DNA of 21,018 nt, from positions 1-21,018 of IMG/VR virus record IMGVR_UViG_3300046001_008696. One strand, written 5' to 3'. The position numbers and the translations under genes were made by a program. Positions 1 through 6,873 of the stretch are shown in pieces; the first letter of the stretch is position 1, and the number at the start of each line of letters is the position of its first letter. Below the pieces are notes generated by a model. It saw only the letters and a list, made by a program, of their open reading frames with translations, was not told the origin of the DNA and searched no databases. This stretch comes from a virus.

Positions 1-1
1 A

Positions 2-49
2 GGATTTTACATTCTTCAAGAAAACGGAGGAAAAATTATAATTACATAA
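2..49 (+). CDS. 3' end of an upstream gene (partial, virion-type C-terminus)
   Basis: Reading from base 2 gives fifteen residues, GFYILQENGGKIIIT, then a TAA at 47-49, one base before the next ATG. The 'FYILQENG.kIIIT' ending resembles C-termini of phage virion proteins (from memory of the family pattern). Only the end is inside the window, so no function can be assigned. The tight spacing suggests co-transcription with the next gene. Confidence 0.5.
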   Translation, partial: GFYILQENGGKIIIT

Positions 50-50
50 T

Positions 51-725
51 ATGGCAGAAGACTTACCAATATCAGGATTACCCCAAACAACCCAAATTAC
101 ATCAGATAGTATTATTCCTATAGTACAAGACGGAATTACTAAACAAATTACCTACTCAGATTTTTTATCCTCAGGTAGTGTAAATGCGGATAGTTTGGGA
201 GGAGCATCCGTTAGAACTCTTTACACTAGAAATAATGATATAATCTACACCTCAGGATCAGGTACAAATACAGATTTTTTAGGCAGTAGTACTACTTGGG
301 GTTCAAGAGCTTTACCACAATCATTCTTTGATGATTCTGTAAACTATGTAGCTAAAATTTTACACTTTAGAGCTGTAGGTAAATTTGCATCAGGTGGAAG
401 TAGTGATACAAATGCTGCTATTCGTTTACAAATAGGAGACCAAATCCTATCAGGTTCAAATTTCGGAACACAAACTTTAGCATTTTCAGTAAATAAACCA
501 TTTGAAATTATGGGAGAAATTATTATTACTGCAGGAATGGTATCAACTTGTTATGCTATAAAATACTGTGATCAAACAGGTGATTTAAAAGCAATACCTT
601 TAGGAGATACAACAGTAAGTGGAAGCTTTAATAACCTAACCCCAGGTGATTTCAAAATTATAGTAAGTGGTAGTACAAATAGAACTATGACTTCTTACTA
701 TGCTTATTTTCAAGTATTCAATTAA
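51..725 (+). CDS. Predicted virion structural / adhesin-like protein
   Basis: A 224-residue protein rich in Ser, Thr, Gly and beta-prone stretches, with no signal peptide or membrane segment. The N-terminus (residues about 7-40, 'ISGLPQTTQITSDSIIPIVQDG' region followed by 'KQITYSDFL') resembles the short linker often found at the start of phage tail-fibre and appendage proteins (pattern 'isdLp..t.l..de.ipvvqdG.t.kit..dl'). The rest is probably a beta-sandwich carrying the exposed function. It follows another virion-type C-terminus with one base between them and overlaps the next gene by one base (TAATG), so it belongs to a late structural operon. An SD-like GGAGG at 26-30 lies inside the upstream reading frame, about 20 bases from the ATG. 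Specific role (fibre, head decoration, adhesin) not resolved. Confidence 0.65.
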   Translation: MAEDLPISGLPQTTQITSDSIIPIVQDGITKQITYSDFLSSGSVNADSLGGASVRTLYTRNNDIIYTSGSGTNTDFLGSSTTWGSRALPQSFFDDSVNYVAKILHFRAVGKFASGGSSDTNAAIRLQIGDQILSGSNFGTQTLAFSVNKPFEIMGEIIITAGMVSTCYAIKYCDQTGDLKAIPLGDTTVSGSFNNLTPGDFKIIVSGSTNRTMTSYYAYFQVFN

Positions 726-985
726 TGACCCCATATACTGACATAGAAGTTACTGACAAGTATATTATTCGTGAATTCAACGAAAATATAGACCCAATAG
801 AACTTATGTGGCATCGTGATGATGAATCTCGTACTATTGAAATTCTAGAAGATACAAATTGGCAACTCCAATTAGAAAATTGCTTGCCTACCTCACTAAA
901 AGAACGTATATTTATACCAAGACACGAGTGGCATCGTGTAATAAAAGGAACAGGAACTTTAAAGTTAAAAATACATAAATCATGA
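725..985 (+). CDS. Small cupin-like protein with WHRD motif
   Basis: An 86-residue protein. It carries 'ELMWHRDDESRTIEIL' (about residues 26-41), then 'WQLQLENCLP', then 'IFIPRHEWHRVIKGTGTLKLKI' (about 62-83). This arrangement of WHRD, a short beta hairpin, a histidine-containing 'IPrheWHRvikGtG' turn and a final beta strand matches small single-domain cupin-like proteins common in marine myoviruses (recalled family pattern, not searched). The conserved histidines could bind a metal, but substrate and activity are unknown. The start overlaps the upstream stop (TAATG), and the stop overlaps the next start (ATGA), indicating translational coupling. In cyanophages similar proteins sit among structural genes, so a virion role is as likely as a metabolic one. 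Confidence 0.65.
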   Translation: MTPYTDIEVTDKYIIREFNENIDPIELMWHRDDESRTIEILEDTNWQLQLENCLPTSLKERIFIPRHEWHRVIKGTGTLKLKIHKS

Positions 986-1254
986 AATTAGATAATTTAA
1001 AACAATTAGTTAAAGAAGAACTTAATCGTACTTTAAGTGAAAATGTAAGAAACAATAAAGATATTAAAGCTGGAGAATATGAAATAACATATGAACCAAT
1101 GATTGGAGAACCTAAAACTATTACAGTTAAAGTAGAAGAGGACACTACTCCTCGTGATACAGAAAATTTTTGGAGAAGTTTATTATCTAAAACTCATAAA
1201 AACTATAAGTTAGAAGATCGTCAAAAGAAAATAAAAAAAATAGTAAAAGCATAA
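982..1254 (+). CDS. Small protein with capsid-targeting-like N-terminus (hypothetical)
   Basis: A 90-residue lysine- and glutamate-rich protein. Residues 1-20, 'MKLDNLKQLVKEELNRTLSE', form an amphipathic helix ending in L-S-E followed by Asn. L/I-x-E is the cleavage signature of the T4 prohead protease gp21, and similar helix-plus-L-x-E N-termini recur in this window (5657, 11621). The middle ('EYEITYEPMIGEPKTITVKVEED') is beta-prone, followed by a basic C-terminal helix ('KTHKNYKLEDRQKKIKKIVKA'). I infer a small internal head protein that enters the prohead and loses its first 20 residues, leaving a basic fragment; this is not proven. It is coupled to the cupin-like gene by an ATGA overlap. 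Confidence 0.6.
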   Translation: MKLDNLKQLVKEELNRTLSENVRNNKDIKAGEYEITYEPMIGEPKTITVKVEEDTTPRDTENFWRSLLSKTHKNYKLEDRQKKIKKIVKA

Positions 1255-1282
1255 TTTTTAATTAAATTATCTAATATTTAAC

Positions 1283-1297
1283 ATATTTATAATAAAA
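1283..1297 (+). promoter_or_regulatory. ATATTTAT + A-rich motif (putative phage promoter)
   Basis: ATATTTAT followed by AATAAAA lies 18 bases upstream of the ATG at 1316, in a 61-base gap. The same element precedes seven other genes in this window. A promoter role is inferred; a 5'-leader RNA role is possible. Confidence 0.5.
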
Positions 1298-1315
1298 ATT
1301 ATACATTTTACTTAA

Positions 1316-2245
1316 ATGATACTTACTAAAACAGAACAAAAATCAGTATTACGTATGGTAATAGAATCTTACCAAGGTATTACTTTAGCTGAAGTTAAAT
1401 CTAATCAAGATATTAAAGAAAAAATAAAATTAAATCTTAAATTTTATAATGAGGTTAAAAAAGGTTTTTTAAATGAAGATAAAAGTAATATTTTAGAAGC
1501 TGAAGGTATACTAGCAAGTATATTAAGTGTTATAGGTAATATAAAAGATTTTATTACTAGTACTAAACTAGGAAAAAATGTAGTAGAATGGGTAAAAAAT
1601 TTTATAACTAAATTTGTAGAAAAATTTAAAAATGCTATAATAAATTATATCCCCGGAGGAGAAACTATTTTAAAAGGAGCTAAATATATAACAGAAGCTA
1701 TTAGTAAATTTTTTAAATGGCTATATAATACTATTTCAGAAAAAGGATTAGCTAAACTTTTTGCTATGGTGCGTTATCGAACTTTTTCTCCAACAGAAGA
1801 ACAAGAGAATTGTATGTTACTAGCCGCTAAAAAAGCTTATAAATGGATTTTAATTACTCTTGTAGCAGCTTTTATTATTAAAATTTTAATAGTTGCTGCC
1901 CCCTTATTATTTACAACAGGATCTGCAATAAAAGCTGGTTTGCCTTTAGCTATAACCTTTGCCCCTTTTAAAACAATTTTACTTAATTTAGGATTTAAAA
2001 GTTTCTTTAGTACTTACAGTACTATTACAAAATTAGACCAAGTTAAAGAATTAGAAAAGGAAATTAAAACTGAAGAAACAATAGCTAAAGCTGGAGAATT
2101 AGATAGCTTTAATGAAGCTTGGAATAAGTGTCCTTTACCAAGTTATAATTCAAGTTTATTATCTTATCCTATACCTGGTTATAGTGGAACAGGTAAACAA
2201 CCTATAAATACTCCTTTTGATGCTGATGATTATTATAATACTTAA
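1316..2245 (+). CDS. Predicted membrane-active protein, putative capsid-packaged payload
   Basis: 309 residues, function not recognised. The N-terminus is helical and charged, with candidate prohead-protease sites L-A-E at residues 24-26 and L-N-E at 52-54, and an L-E-A-E/G stretch at 60-64. Residues 64-150 form a series of amphipathic, hydrophobic-basic helices ('ILASILSVIGNIKDFI', 'VVEWVKNFITKFVEKFKNAIINYI', 'ISKFFKWLYNTI'). Residues about 177-199 are a strong transmembrane segment and 203-227 a second hydrophobic helix. The C-terminus is polar, Pro/Ser/Tyr-rich. There is no signal peptide, which is odd for a cell-envelope protein but fits a protein loaded into the prohead and delivered with the DNA. 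A holin or lysis role is an alternative, though the length is unusual. It is the first of three consecutive genes with hydrophobic domains, each with its own upstream ATATTTAT motif. Confidence 0.6.
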   Translation: MILTKTEQKSVLRMVIESYQGITLAEVKSNQDIKEKIKLNLKFYNEVKKGFLNEDKSNILEAEGILASILSVIGNIKDFITSTKLGKNVVEWVKNFITKFVEKFKNAIINYIPGGETILKGAKYITEAISKFFKWLYNTISEKGLAKLFAMVRYRTFSPTEEQENCMLLAAKKAYKWILITLVAAFIIKILIVAAPLLFTTGSAIKAGLPLAITFAPFKTILLNLGFKSFFSTYSTITKLDQVKELEKEIKTEETIAKAGELDSFNEAWNKCPLPSYNSSLLSYPIPGYSGTGKQPINTPFDADDYYNT

Positions 2246-2292
2246 AAATTTTTACAAATACAAAAAATAGCAGCGGCTTAAAACAAAATAAT

Positions 2293-2307
2293 ATATTTAT
2301 GATAAAA
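2293..2307 (+). promoter_or_regulatory. ATATTTAT + A-rich motif; decides the downstream start
   Basis: ATATTTAT-GATAAAA ends immediately before the ATG at 2308. An in-frame ATG at 2299 is created by the motif itself (TTATGA), so 2308 is the better start. If this is a -10 promoter element the leader would be extremely short or absent. Confidence 0.45.
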
Positions 2308-2997
2308 ATGAAACAAATTTTAAGTGAACAGTTTTTTAGAATGCAAAAATTAGCAGGTATTTTAACTGAAAATCAAGAAAATGATATTTTAGCTCAAAAA
2401 GAATTTTTATCTGTTCTTCAAAAGAAAATAAAAGATCCAAATATTATAAAAAAAGCAGAAAAACTTGCTAGTAATTTATCAGATGAAGAAAAACAAAAAG
2501 TAATAGATACTGCAAAAAGTTTAATTCCAACCGGAGATCTTACATCCCAACTAAATGAATTTTTAACTGAAGAAATTGATTTAACAGATATTACTAATAA
2601 AATTCTTGCATCCCCTGGAGCAGAAGATAAATTAGAAAAATTATCTAACAATTTAACAGAATCAGATTTTAATTTAGAAGAAAACGATGGGGTAGGTGGA
2701 TTTGCTACTTTAGCTATATTTGGAATAGCAGGAGGATTATCTACTTGGATGGGAGTTGCGGGTTATGCAATCATAGCATCGAATCCTATTTTTGCTACAG
2801 CTGCAATATCTGCAGCATTAATTGCTTGTGTAGCATCAACCCTTGTAACATTTAGTTCAGACGGAAGCAAATACCCAAAACCTCAAACTGAGAAAGAACG
2901 TCAAGCATCCTTAAAAAGAAAAGAAACAAATCCTGAAGAATATGATTGGAGAAGTGGTATAAATGTTTTACCTGATTATGAAAACGAATCTAATTAA
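2308..2997 (+). CDS. Tagged hydrophobic protein, putative internal head / ejection protein
   Basis: 229 residues from the ATG at 2308; an ATG three codons upstream lies inside the promoter-like motif and is less likely. The N-terminal tag FFRMQKLAGILTE (residues 9-21) ends in L-T-E followed by Asn, a gp21-type cleavage site. Essentially the same tag forms the C-terminus of the scaffold protein (residues 393-403 there) and the N-terminus of the next gene. Residues 25-120 are charged helices. A second candidate site, N-L-E-E (122-125), immediately precedes a hydrophobic domain of two Gly/Ala-rich helices (about 129-158 and 160-182), followed by a polar basic tail. I infer that the tag directs the protein into the prohead and that processing releases a membrane-active C-terminal part. 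Family function is unknown. Confidence 0.65.
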   Translation: MKQILSEQFFRMQKLAGILTENQENDILAQKEFLSVLQKKIKDPNIIKKAEKLASNLSDEEKQKVIDTAKSLIPTGDLTSQLNEFLTEEIDLTDITNKILASPGAEDKLEKLSNNLTESDFNLEENDGVGGFATLAIFGIAGGLSTWMGVAGYAIIASNPIFATAAISAALIACVASTLVTFSSDGSKYPKPQTEKERQASLKRKETNPEEYDWRSGINVLPDYENESN

Positions 2998-3005
2998 AAA
3001 ATAAT

Positions 3006-3020
3006 ATATTTTTAATAAAA
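3006..3020 (+). promoter_or_regulatory. ATATTTTT + A-rich motif (variant, putative promoter)
   Basis: ATATTTTTAATAAAA, one mismatch from the ATATTTAT core, ends nine bases before the ATG at 3030 in the 32-base gap after the preceding stop. Position and A-rich tail match the other copies. Confidence 0.4.
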
Positions 3021-3029
3021 CTAAATAAA

Positions 3030-3599
3030 ATGAATAAAGAAACTTTTAGAATGCAAATGTTGGCCGGTATAATTACCGAAGGCCAATATAAAGAAAAACT
3101 TAATGAGGAATCAACAATTACCCCAGAACAAGTAGTTGATTCTACTTCAAAAATAATAAGTAAAATTAAAAATGATCCTAAAATTGATGCATTAGCCGCA
3201 AGTATAGCTAATGATCCAAAGAAAAAACAAGATCTATTAAATGCAGCAAAAAAATTAGGAATTAATCCTTTTAATTTAAATGAAAATTCAGAAGATTTCT
3301 ATAAAAAATTAGGTCTTATATTTGCTAAAAAATTAGAAAACGAAACAAATTCATTAGATGAGGAAGCTGATATGTCAGCAGCCGTAGGTCTTGGTTTTGG
3401 TGGATTAATTGCTGGAATGATTGGAGCTTCATATTTAGCCCAACAACTAGGAATGTTTGTAACTGAATATGTTAATGTTTGGGGAGATACTCTCGTAAAC
3501 CCCGCTGGATGGGTTCCTTTAGCAGGAGCGGCTGCGGGTGCTATTGGTGGTTTTATTTTCGGAGCAATACTAGAAGGAGTATTTGGAGATAGTAATTAA
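3030..3599 (+). CDS. Tagged Gly-rich hydrophobic protein, putative internal head / ejection protein
   Basis: 189 residues with the same plan as the upstream gene. The tag FRMQMLAGIITE (residues 6-17) ends in I-T-E followed by Gly, a textbook gp21-type site. A charged helical linker follows (about 20-108). A second candidate site, S-L-D-E-E (108-112), sits just before a C-terminal domain with two glycine/alanine-rich hydrophobic segments (about 115-147 and 158-184; 'GFGGLIAGMIGASYLA', 'AGAAAGAIGGFIFGAIL'). Such Gly-rich helical hairpins resemble pore-forming or membrane-inserting segments. The two proteins align best in the tag and in overall plan, so they may be distant paralogs or share only the targeting peptide. 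The gene ends a transcription unit: a terminator follows at 3658. Confidence 0.65.
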   Translation: MNKETFRMQMLAGIITEGQYKEKLNEESTITPEQVVDSTSKIISKIKNDPKIDALAASIANDPKKKQDLLNAAKKLGINPFNLNENSEDFYKKLGLIFAKKLENETNSLDEEADMSAAVGLGFGGLIAGMIGASYLAQQLGMFVTEYVNVWGDTLVNPAGWVPLAGAAAGAIGGFIFGAILEGVFGDSN

Positions 3600-3657
3600 A
3601 AAATAACTTACAGACAGATTCATAGCCTGTCGACTTAAAAAAATTATTAGAGATCTG

Positions 3658-3683
3658 TGGCCTCCTTTGGGAGGTCATTTTTT
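3658..3683 (+). terminator. Rho-independent terminator
   Basis: TGGCCTCC (3658-3665), loop TTTG, GGAGGTCA (3670-3677): an eight-pair stem with one G-T pair, followed directly by six T. It separates the hydrophobic payload genes from the metabolic cassette. Confidence 0.8.
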
Positions 3684-3690
3684 ATTTCGT

Positions 3691-3706
3691 ATATTTAAAC
3701 ATAAAA
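3691..3706 (+). promoter_or_regulatory. ATATTTAA + A-rich motif (putative promoter of the metabolic cassette)
   Basis: ATATTTAAACATAAAA lies between the terminator T-tract and the ATG at 3713. It is a variant of the recurring ATATTTAT element; its place just after a terminator supports a promoter role. Confidence 0.45.
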
Positions 3707-3712
3707 TAAAAC

Positions 3713-5077
3713 ATGGACAAAAAAATAGTAATAGTAGGAGCAGGTGTAGCAGGTATAAATGCTGCAACTAAATTAGTAGACAATGGATATCCTGGAGAAC
3801 TTATTACCATAATTGATATGGGTAAAGATCCATATAACCGCTTACCTGAAGAGGTAATGACAGGTATGCTAGGAGCTGGAGGATGGAGTGATGGCAAGTT
3901 AACTTACCATACCGCAATTGGTGGTGTATTATCAAAATACACAGGTGAGGAAAAAGCAATGGAATTGATGGATCAAGTGATTACTAACTTTAAACGTTTC
4001 CACCCTAAACCAGAGGAAGTACAATGTTCAAACCCTGAATCTGAACCTGAATTTATTAAACCATACTTTGGTTTACGTTTGTTTCCTGTATGGCACGTAG
4101 GTACAGATTACTTATCTGAAATTGCTAAAAATTGGTACGATTATTTAGTATCTAAAGGTGTTAAATTTGAATGGGGAGCTAAAGTTTATGCTATTGATTT
4201 TAAAAATAATATAGTTAAATTTAGAAACCAAAATCACCCTGAACTTCAAGCTAACATACAATATAATGAACTTATATTTGCAGTAGGCAAATCAGGTATT
4301 GACTTTGCCCAACAACTAGCAAACGAATATGAACTACCAGATGAACCCAAATCAGTACAAATTGGAGTTCGATTTGAGGCGCCACAACACCACTTTCAAA
4401 ATCTAATTGATATTTCATATGACTTTAAGTTATATAGAAAATTTGACGATAAAGGTGTTTCATTGCGTTCATTTTGTACAAACAATAATGCAGCATTTGT
4501 TGCTGTAGAGGAAACATATGGCGATGTAAGTTACAATGGACATGCTAAAAAAGATCCTAAATATTTAAATGGAATGACCAATTTTGGTATTTTAATGGAA
4601 ATTAATGGTATTGAAGATCCATTTACTTGGTCACGTGATGTAGTTTCTAAACTTAATGTAAGTGGTACTATACCACGTTTTCAAAATGATGGTATTTCTA
4701 ATTTTAATTTTAGAACAGGATTATATTACTCTCCAAACCAAACCCGTAAACCATCTTTAACATCTGAAGGTAACTCGGTTACTTGTATAGAATTATTTCA
4801 TGGATTAGATAAAATAAGAGATGCATTTGAAGGGTACTTTGAATATATTGAAGATTTTATTGAAGATATGAAAAAAGTATTCCCTACACTTAAAGATGAT
4901 TGGGGAATTTATATGCCGGAAGTCAAATATCTTTCACCAGAACCATTAGTAAATTATGAAGATCTTAGTTTAACAAAGTATCCTAACGTACATTTCGTAG
5001 GAGATGCTTTATCCGCTCGTGGTATAACAGTTTCGGGAGCGCATGGAGTTTATGTAGCAGAAAGTTTTTTAAAATAA
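3713..5077 (+). CDS. FAD-dependent oxidoreductase, COG2509-like
   Basis: 454 residues. The N-terminus has a Rossmann dinucleotide-binding motif, GAGVAG (9-14), with an acidic residue at the end of beta-2 (Asp35). 'GAGGWSDGKL' (54-62) resembles the GGAG-x-SDGKL signature of the COG2509 FAD-dependent dehydrogenases. Further family-like stretches are 'FPVWHVGTD', 'ELIFAVGKSG', 'IGVRFEAP' and 'SFCTNNNAAFVAVEE...NGHA'. The C-terminal 'VHFVGDALSARGITVSGAHG' (426-445) is the second FAD-contacting motif, with Gly-Asp near the flavin ribityl chain. All expected elements are present, so the enzyme looks intact. The substrate of this family is not established. It is an unusual gene in a phage structural region; it follows a terminator and a promoter-like motif and is paired with a kinase gene, suggesting an independently transcribed auxiliary metabolic cassette. 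Confidence 0.85.
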   Translation: MDKKIVIVGAGVAGINAATKLVDNGYPGELITIIDMGKDPYNRLPEEVMTGMLGAGGWSDGKLTYHTAIGGVLSKYTGEEKAMELMDQVITNFKRFHPKPEEVQCSNPESEPEFIKPYFGLRLFPVWHVGTDYLSEIAKNWYDYLVSKGVKFEWGAKVYAIDFKNNIVKFRNQNHPELQANIQYNELIFAVGKSGIDFAQQLANEYELPDEPKSVQIGVRFEAPQHHFQNLIDISYDFKLYRKFDDKGVSLRSFCTNNNAAFVAVEETYGDVSYNGHAKKDPKYLNGMTNFGILMEINGIEDPFTWSRDVVSKLNVSGTIPRFQNDGISNFNFRTGLYYSPNQTRKPSLTSEGNSVTCIELFHGLDKIRDAFEGYFEYIEDFIEDMKKVFPTLKDDWGIYMPEVKYLSPEPLVNYEDLSLTKYPNVHFVGDALSARGITVSGAHGVYVAESFLK

Positions 5078-5095
5078 ATAAATAAAATAAAAGTT

Positions 5096-5635
5096 ATGAA
5101 AATAGGATTTTGTGGAACAATTTCAGTAGGTAAAACTACATTAGTTAATGCTTTAAGAGAATTACCAGAATTTGCAGATTATCATTTTGCAACAGAACGT
5201 TCAAAATATTTACGTGATTTAGGTATTCCATTAAACACAGATTCAACATTAAAAGGTCAACTTATATTTTTAGCTGAACGAGCTAGTGAATTACTTCATG
5301 AAAATATGATAACAGATCGCACAGTAATTGATGTTATGGCATTTAGTCATTTATCAATTACTATTCCGTTTTTTATATCTGCTGATTTAAATAAGGCTGT
5401 ATCTGAATTAATACGAGATTATGATTATATATTTTATGTTTCACCTGAAGGTGTAGAATTAGAGGATAATGGAGTTCGTGTAGTAGATTCTGAATATAGA
5501 ATGGAACTTGATAAAACCATTAAAAACTTACTAGAACAACATAAATTTAAATTTAATACTATTACAGGATATGCTGAATTATCAGGTACTACCGAGGAAA
5601 GAATACAAAAAATTAAACAAGTAATGTCCCTTTAA
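5096..5635 (+). CDS. P-loop nucleotide/nucleoside kinase-like protein (AAA_28/NadR-type)
   Basis: 179 residues. A Walker A loop, GTISVGKT, lies at residues 7-14 at the very N-terminus. 'ITDRTVIDVMAF' (72-83) matches the DR-containing substrate-side motif of small nucleotide kinases, and 'YDYIFYVSPE' (109-118) the parallel beta strand that follows it. 'DNGVRVVDSEYR' (124-135) fits the arginine-containing lid, and a C-terminal region follows. Length and motif order suit the AAA_28 group, which includes NadR-like nicotinamide riboside kinases and phage deoxynucleotide kinases. The substrate cannot be read from sequence. It lies 18 bases after the FAD oxidoreductase gene and probably shares its transcript, so the two may act on related redox or nucleotide metabolites (inference). 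Confidence 0.75.
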   Translation: MKIGFCGTISVGKTTLVNALRELPEFADYHFATERSKYLRDLGIPLNTDSTLKGQLIFLAERASELLHENMITDRTVIDVMAFSHLSITIPFFISADLNKAVSELIRDYDYIFYVSPEGVELEDNGVRVVDSEYRMELDKTIKNLLEQHKFKFNTITGYAELSGTTEERIQKIKQVMSL

Positions 5636-5650
5636 TATTTATTAATAAAA
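5635..5650 (+). promoter_or_regulatory. ATATTTAT + A-rich motif (putative promoter)
   Basis: ATATTTAT-TAATAAAA begins on the last base of the upstream stop codon and ends six bases before the ATG at 5657, repeating the spacing seen at other genes. Confidence 0.5.
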
Positions 5651-5656
5651 TATAAT

Positions 5657-6514
5657 ATGAAACAGACTCGATTACTTGAAATTATACGTGAAGAAATAGC
5701 TGGTGCTTTAAGAGAAGGTGAAATGGAAGAGAAAGCTGCTAAAATGGCTCAAATTAAAGCTATTGATGCAAAACAAAAAGCATTAGATGCTGAAAAAAGA
5801 GATACTATGAAAAGTGGAGCTCTTGAAGAAGATACTTTAAATGAAATGGCTTATGATATTATCATATCTCTACCAAATGAATTAGCTAAATTACAAGATA
5901 AAATTAAAGATTCAACAAAAAAAGGTGAACAAAAACTTGCTAAGGCGTTAGAAATTATTCAAAAAACTAAAAAAGAAGGAAAACCAATTCGTCAAAGAGA
6001 TATTGCTAATGAAATGGGGTTAATTCAACAAGAAATTAATCCATTGATTAATAAACTTATTGATGTAGGTATTTTAGAAAAAGGTGAATCAGTAACTGGA
6101 GTAACTAAGAAAAAAGTTACTGATAAAGCACAAGGTAGACCAGCAGGTGAACCAAAATCAGAAAAACCAGCCTCTACAGGTAAAAAAGGAAGACCATCAG
6201 GTGAACCTAAAGCAGAAAAATCAGCTACTCTTACAAAGGGAGATGATGGATTTGATACAGTAGATTATTCAGATGATGAAGGATCAGCAGAAGCAATGAA
6301 AGCAGCAGGTAGTGATGAAACAGCAAAAGAATTAAGTAGCACACCTGAAGAAAAGAAAGTTAAATTTAACCAATTTTTAGCATCTGTTAAAAAAAATAAA
6401 GACGATAAAGCTAAAATTGATGGTATTTTAAAACTAGCAAAAGATAAATTTAAATTCGCTAAAACAATGATGGATGATTTAAAACGTGCTGCTGGTAGAG
6501 AAGTAGAAGTATAA
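5657..6514 (+). CDS. Putative capsid-packaged DNA-binding protein (winged helix + AT-hook-like repeats)
   Basis: 285 residues. The N-terminal amphipathic helix, 'LLEIIREEIAGALREGE' (residues 6-22), ends in L-R-E followed by Gly, a gp21-type cleavage site, and resembles the N-termini at 982 and 11621. Residues about 90-145 read as a winged helix-turn-helix: 'QRDIANEMGLIQQEINPLINKLIDVGILEKG'. A basic linker carries two near-identical repeats with GRP cores (160-172 and 178-190, 'GRPAGEPKSEK' and 'GRPSGEPKAEK'), similar to AT-hooks that bind the minor groove of AT-rich DNA. An acidic stretch (about 195-225) and a basic helical C-terminus (about 235-285) follow. I infer a DNA-binding protein loaded into the prohead, possibly condensing the AT-rich genome or acting on host or phage transcription after injection. 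A cytoplasmic regulator is the alternative. Its stop overlaps the next start (TAATG). Confidence 0.6.
   Translation: MKQTRLLEIIREEIAGALREGEMEEKAAKMAQIKAIDAKQKALDAEKRDTMKSGALEEDTLNEMAYDIIISLPNELAKLQDKIKDSTKKGEQKLAKALEIIQKTKKEGKPIRQRDIANEMGLIQQEINPLINKLIDVGILEKGESVTGVTKKKVTDKAQGRPAGEPKSEKPASTGKKGRPSGEPKAEKSATLTKGDDGFDTVDYSDDEGSAEAMKAAGSDETAKELSSTPEEKKVKFNQFLASVKKNKDDKAKIDGILKLAKDKFKFAKTMMDDLKRAAGREVEV
6134..6226 (+). repeat. Two 39-base in-frame repeats encoding AT-hook-like GRP units
   Basis: Unit 1 at 6134-6172 and unit 2 at 6188-6226 each encode thirteen codons of the pattern G-R-P-(A/S)-G-E-P-K-(S/A)-E-K-x-A, separated by a five-codon spacer. They differ mostly at third positions, pointing to an older internal duplication. 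Confidence 0.8.
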
Positions 6515-6873
6515 TGAAAGATAAAATATTTCAAATAAAGTTATCCCATCTTATCATAGGTGGGATACTTTTGTTGTTAACAATATTTTTACTTAAATGT
6601 AATGTTACTCCAACATTTGTCAACACATATGATAAAGAAAAAAAAGAAATAGACAGTTTACAAGTTGAAATTAGTAAATTAAAAAAATCTCAACTTAAAT
6701 TAAATAAAGATATAGATAAACAAATATTAATTACAGATTCATTAAATAAAGAAATTAAAATTACAGAAAAAGAGCTAACACAAACACGCACATATTATGC
6801 TAACAAAATTAAAAATATCAATAGTTCTTCTCCTTCTGAGCTTAACGAGTTTTTCACAGAAAGATACAAGTAA
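6514..6873 (+). CDS. Inner-membrane spanin-like protein (Rz-type), putative
   Basis: 119 residues. A short basic N-terminus is followed by one transmembrane helix (about 11-29, 'SHLIIGGILLLLTIFLL') and a long charged coiled coil (about 38-100, with Leu/Ile/Lys heptads). This is the topology of inner-membrane spanins (Rz): one N-terminal anchor and a periplasmic coiled coil. The end 'ELNEFFTERYK' resembles the 'FF.eRY' C-terminus of similar phage proteins (recalled). The next gene starts inside it in another frame, overlapping by 77 bases, as Rz1 genes do within Rz. No sequence family is certain, so the call rests on topology and arrangement. Spanins disrupt the outer membrane in the last step of lysis of Gram-negative hosts. 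Confidence 0.55.
   Translation: MKDKIFQIKLSHLIIGGILLLLTIFLLKCNVTPTFVNTYDKEKKEIDSLQVEISKLKKSQLKLNKDIDKQILITDSLNKEIKITEKELTQTRTYYANKIKNINSSSPSELNEFFTERYK

Noticed and set aside
912-1145. Minus-strand open frame of 77 codons
   Set aside because: It lies across two well-supported + strand genes joined by an ATGA overlap and has no leader signal or recognisable protein features.
1316-2245. Holin assignment for the hydrophobic protein
   Set aside because: At 309 residues, with long amphipathic helices and candidate prohead-protease sites, it does not fit the usual holin size and layout; left as unknown function.
2299-2307. Upstream ATG for the tagged protein
   Set aside because: This ATG is part of the recurring ATATTTAT-GATAAAA motif; the ATG at 2308 gives the expected leader arrangement.
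3682-3897. Minus-strand open frame of 71 codons
   Set aside because: Antisense of the Rossmann motif region of the FAD oxidoreductase; no start context.
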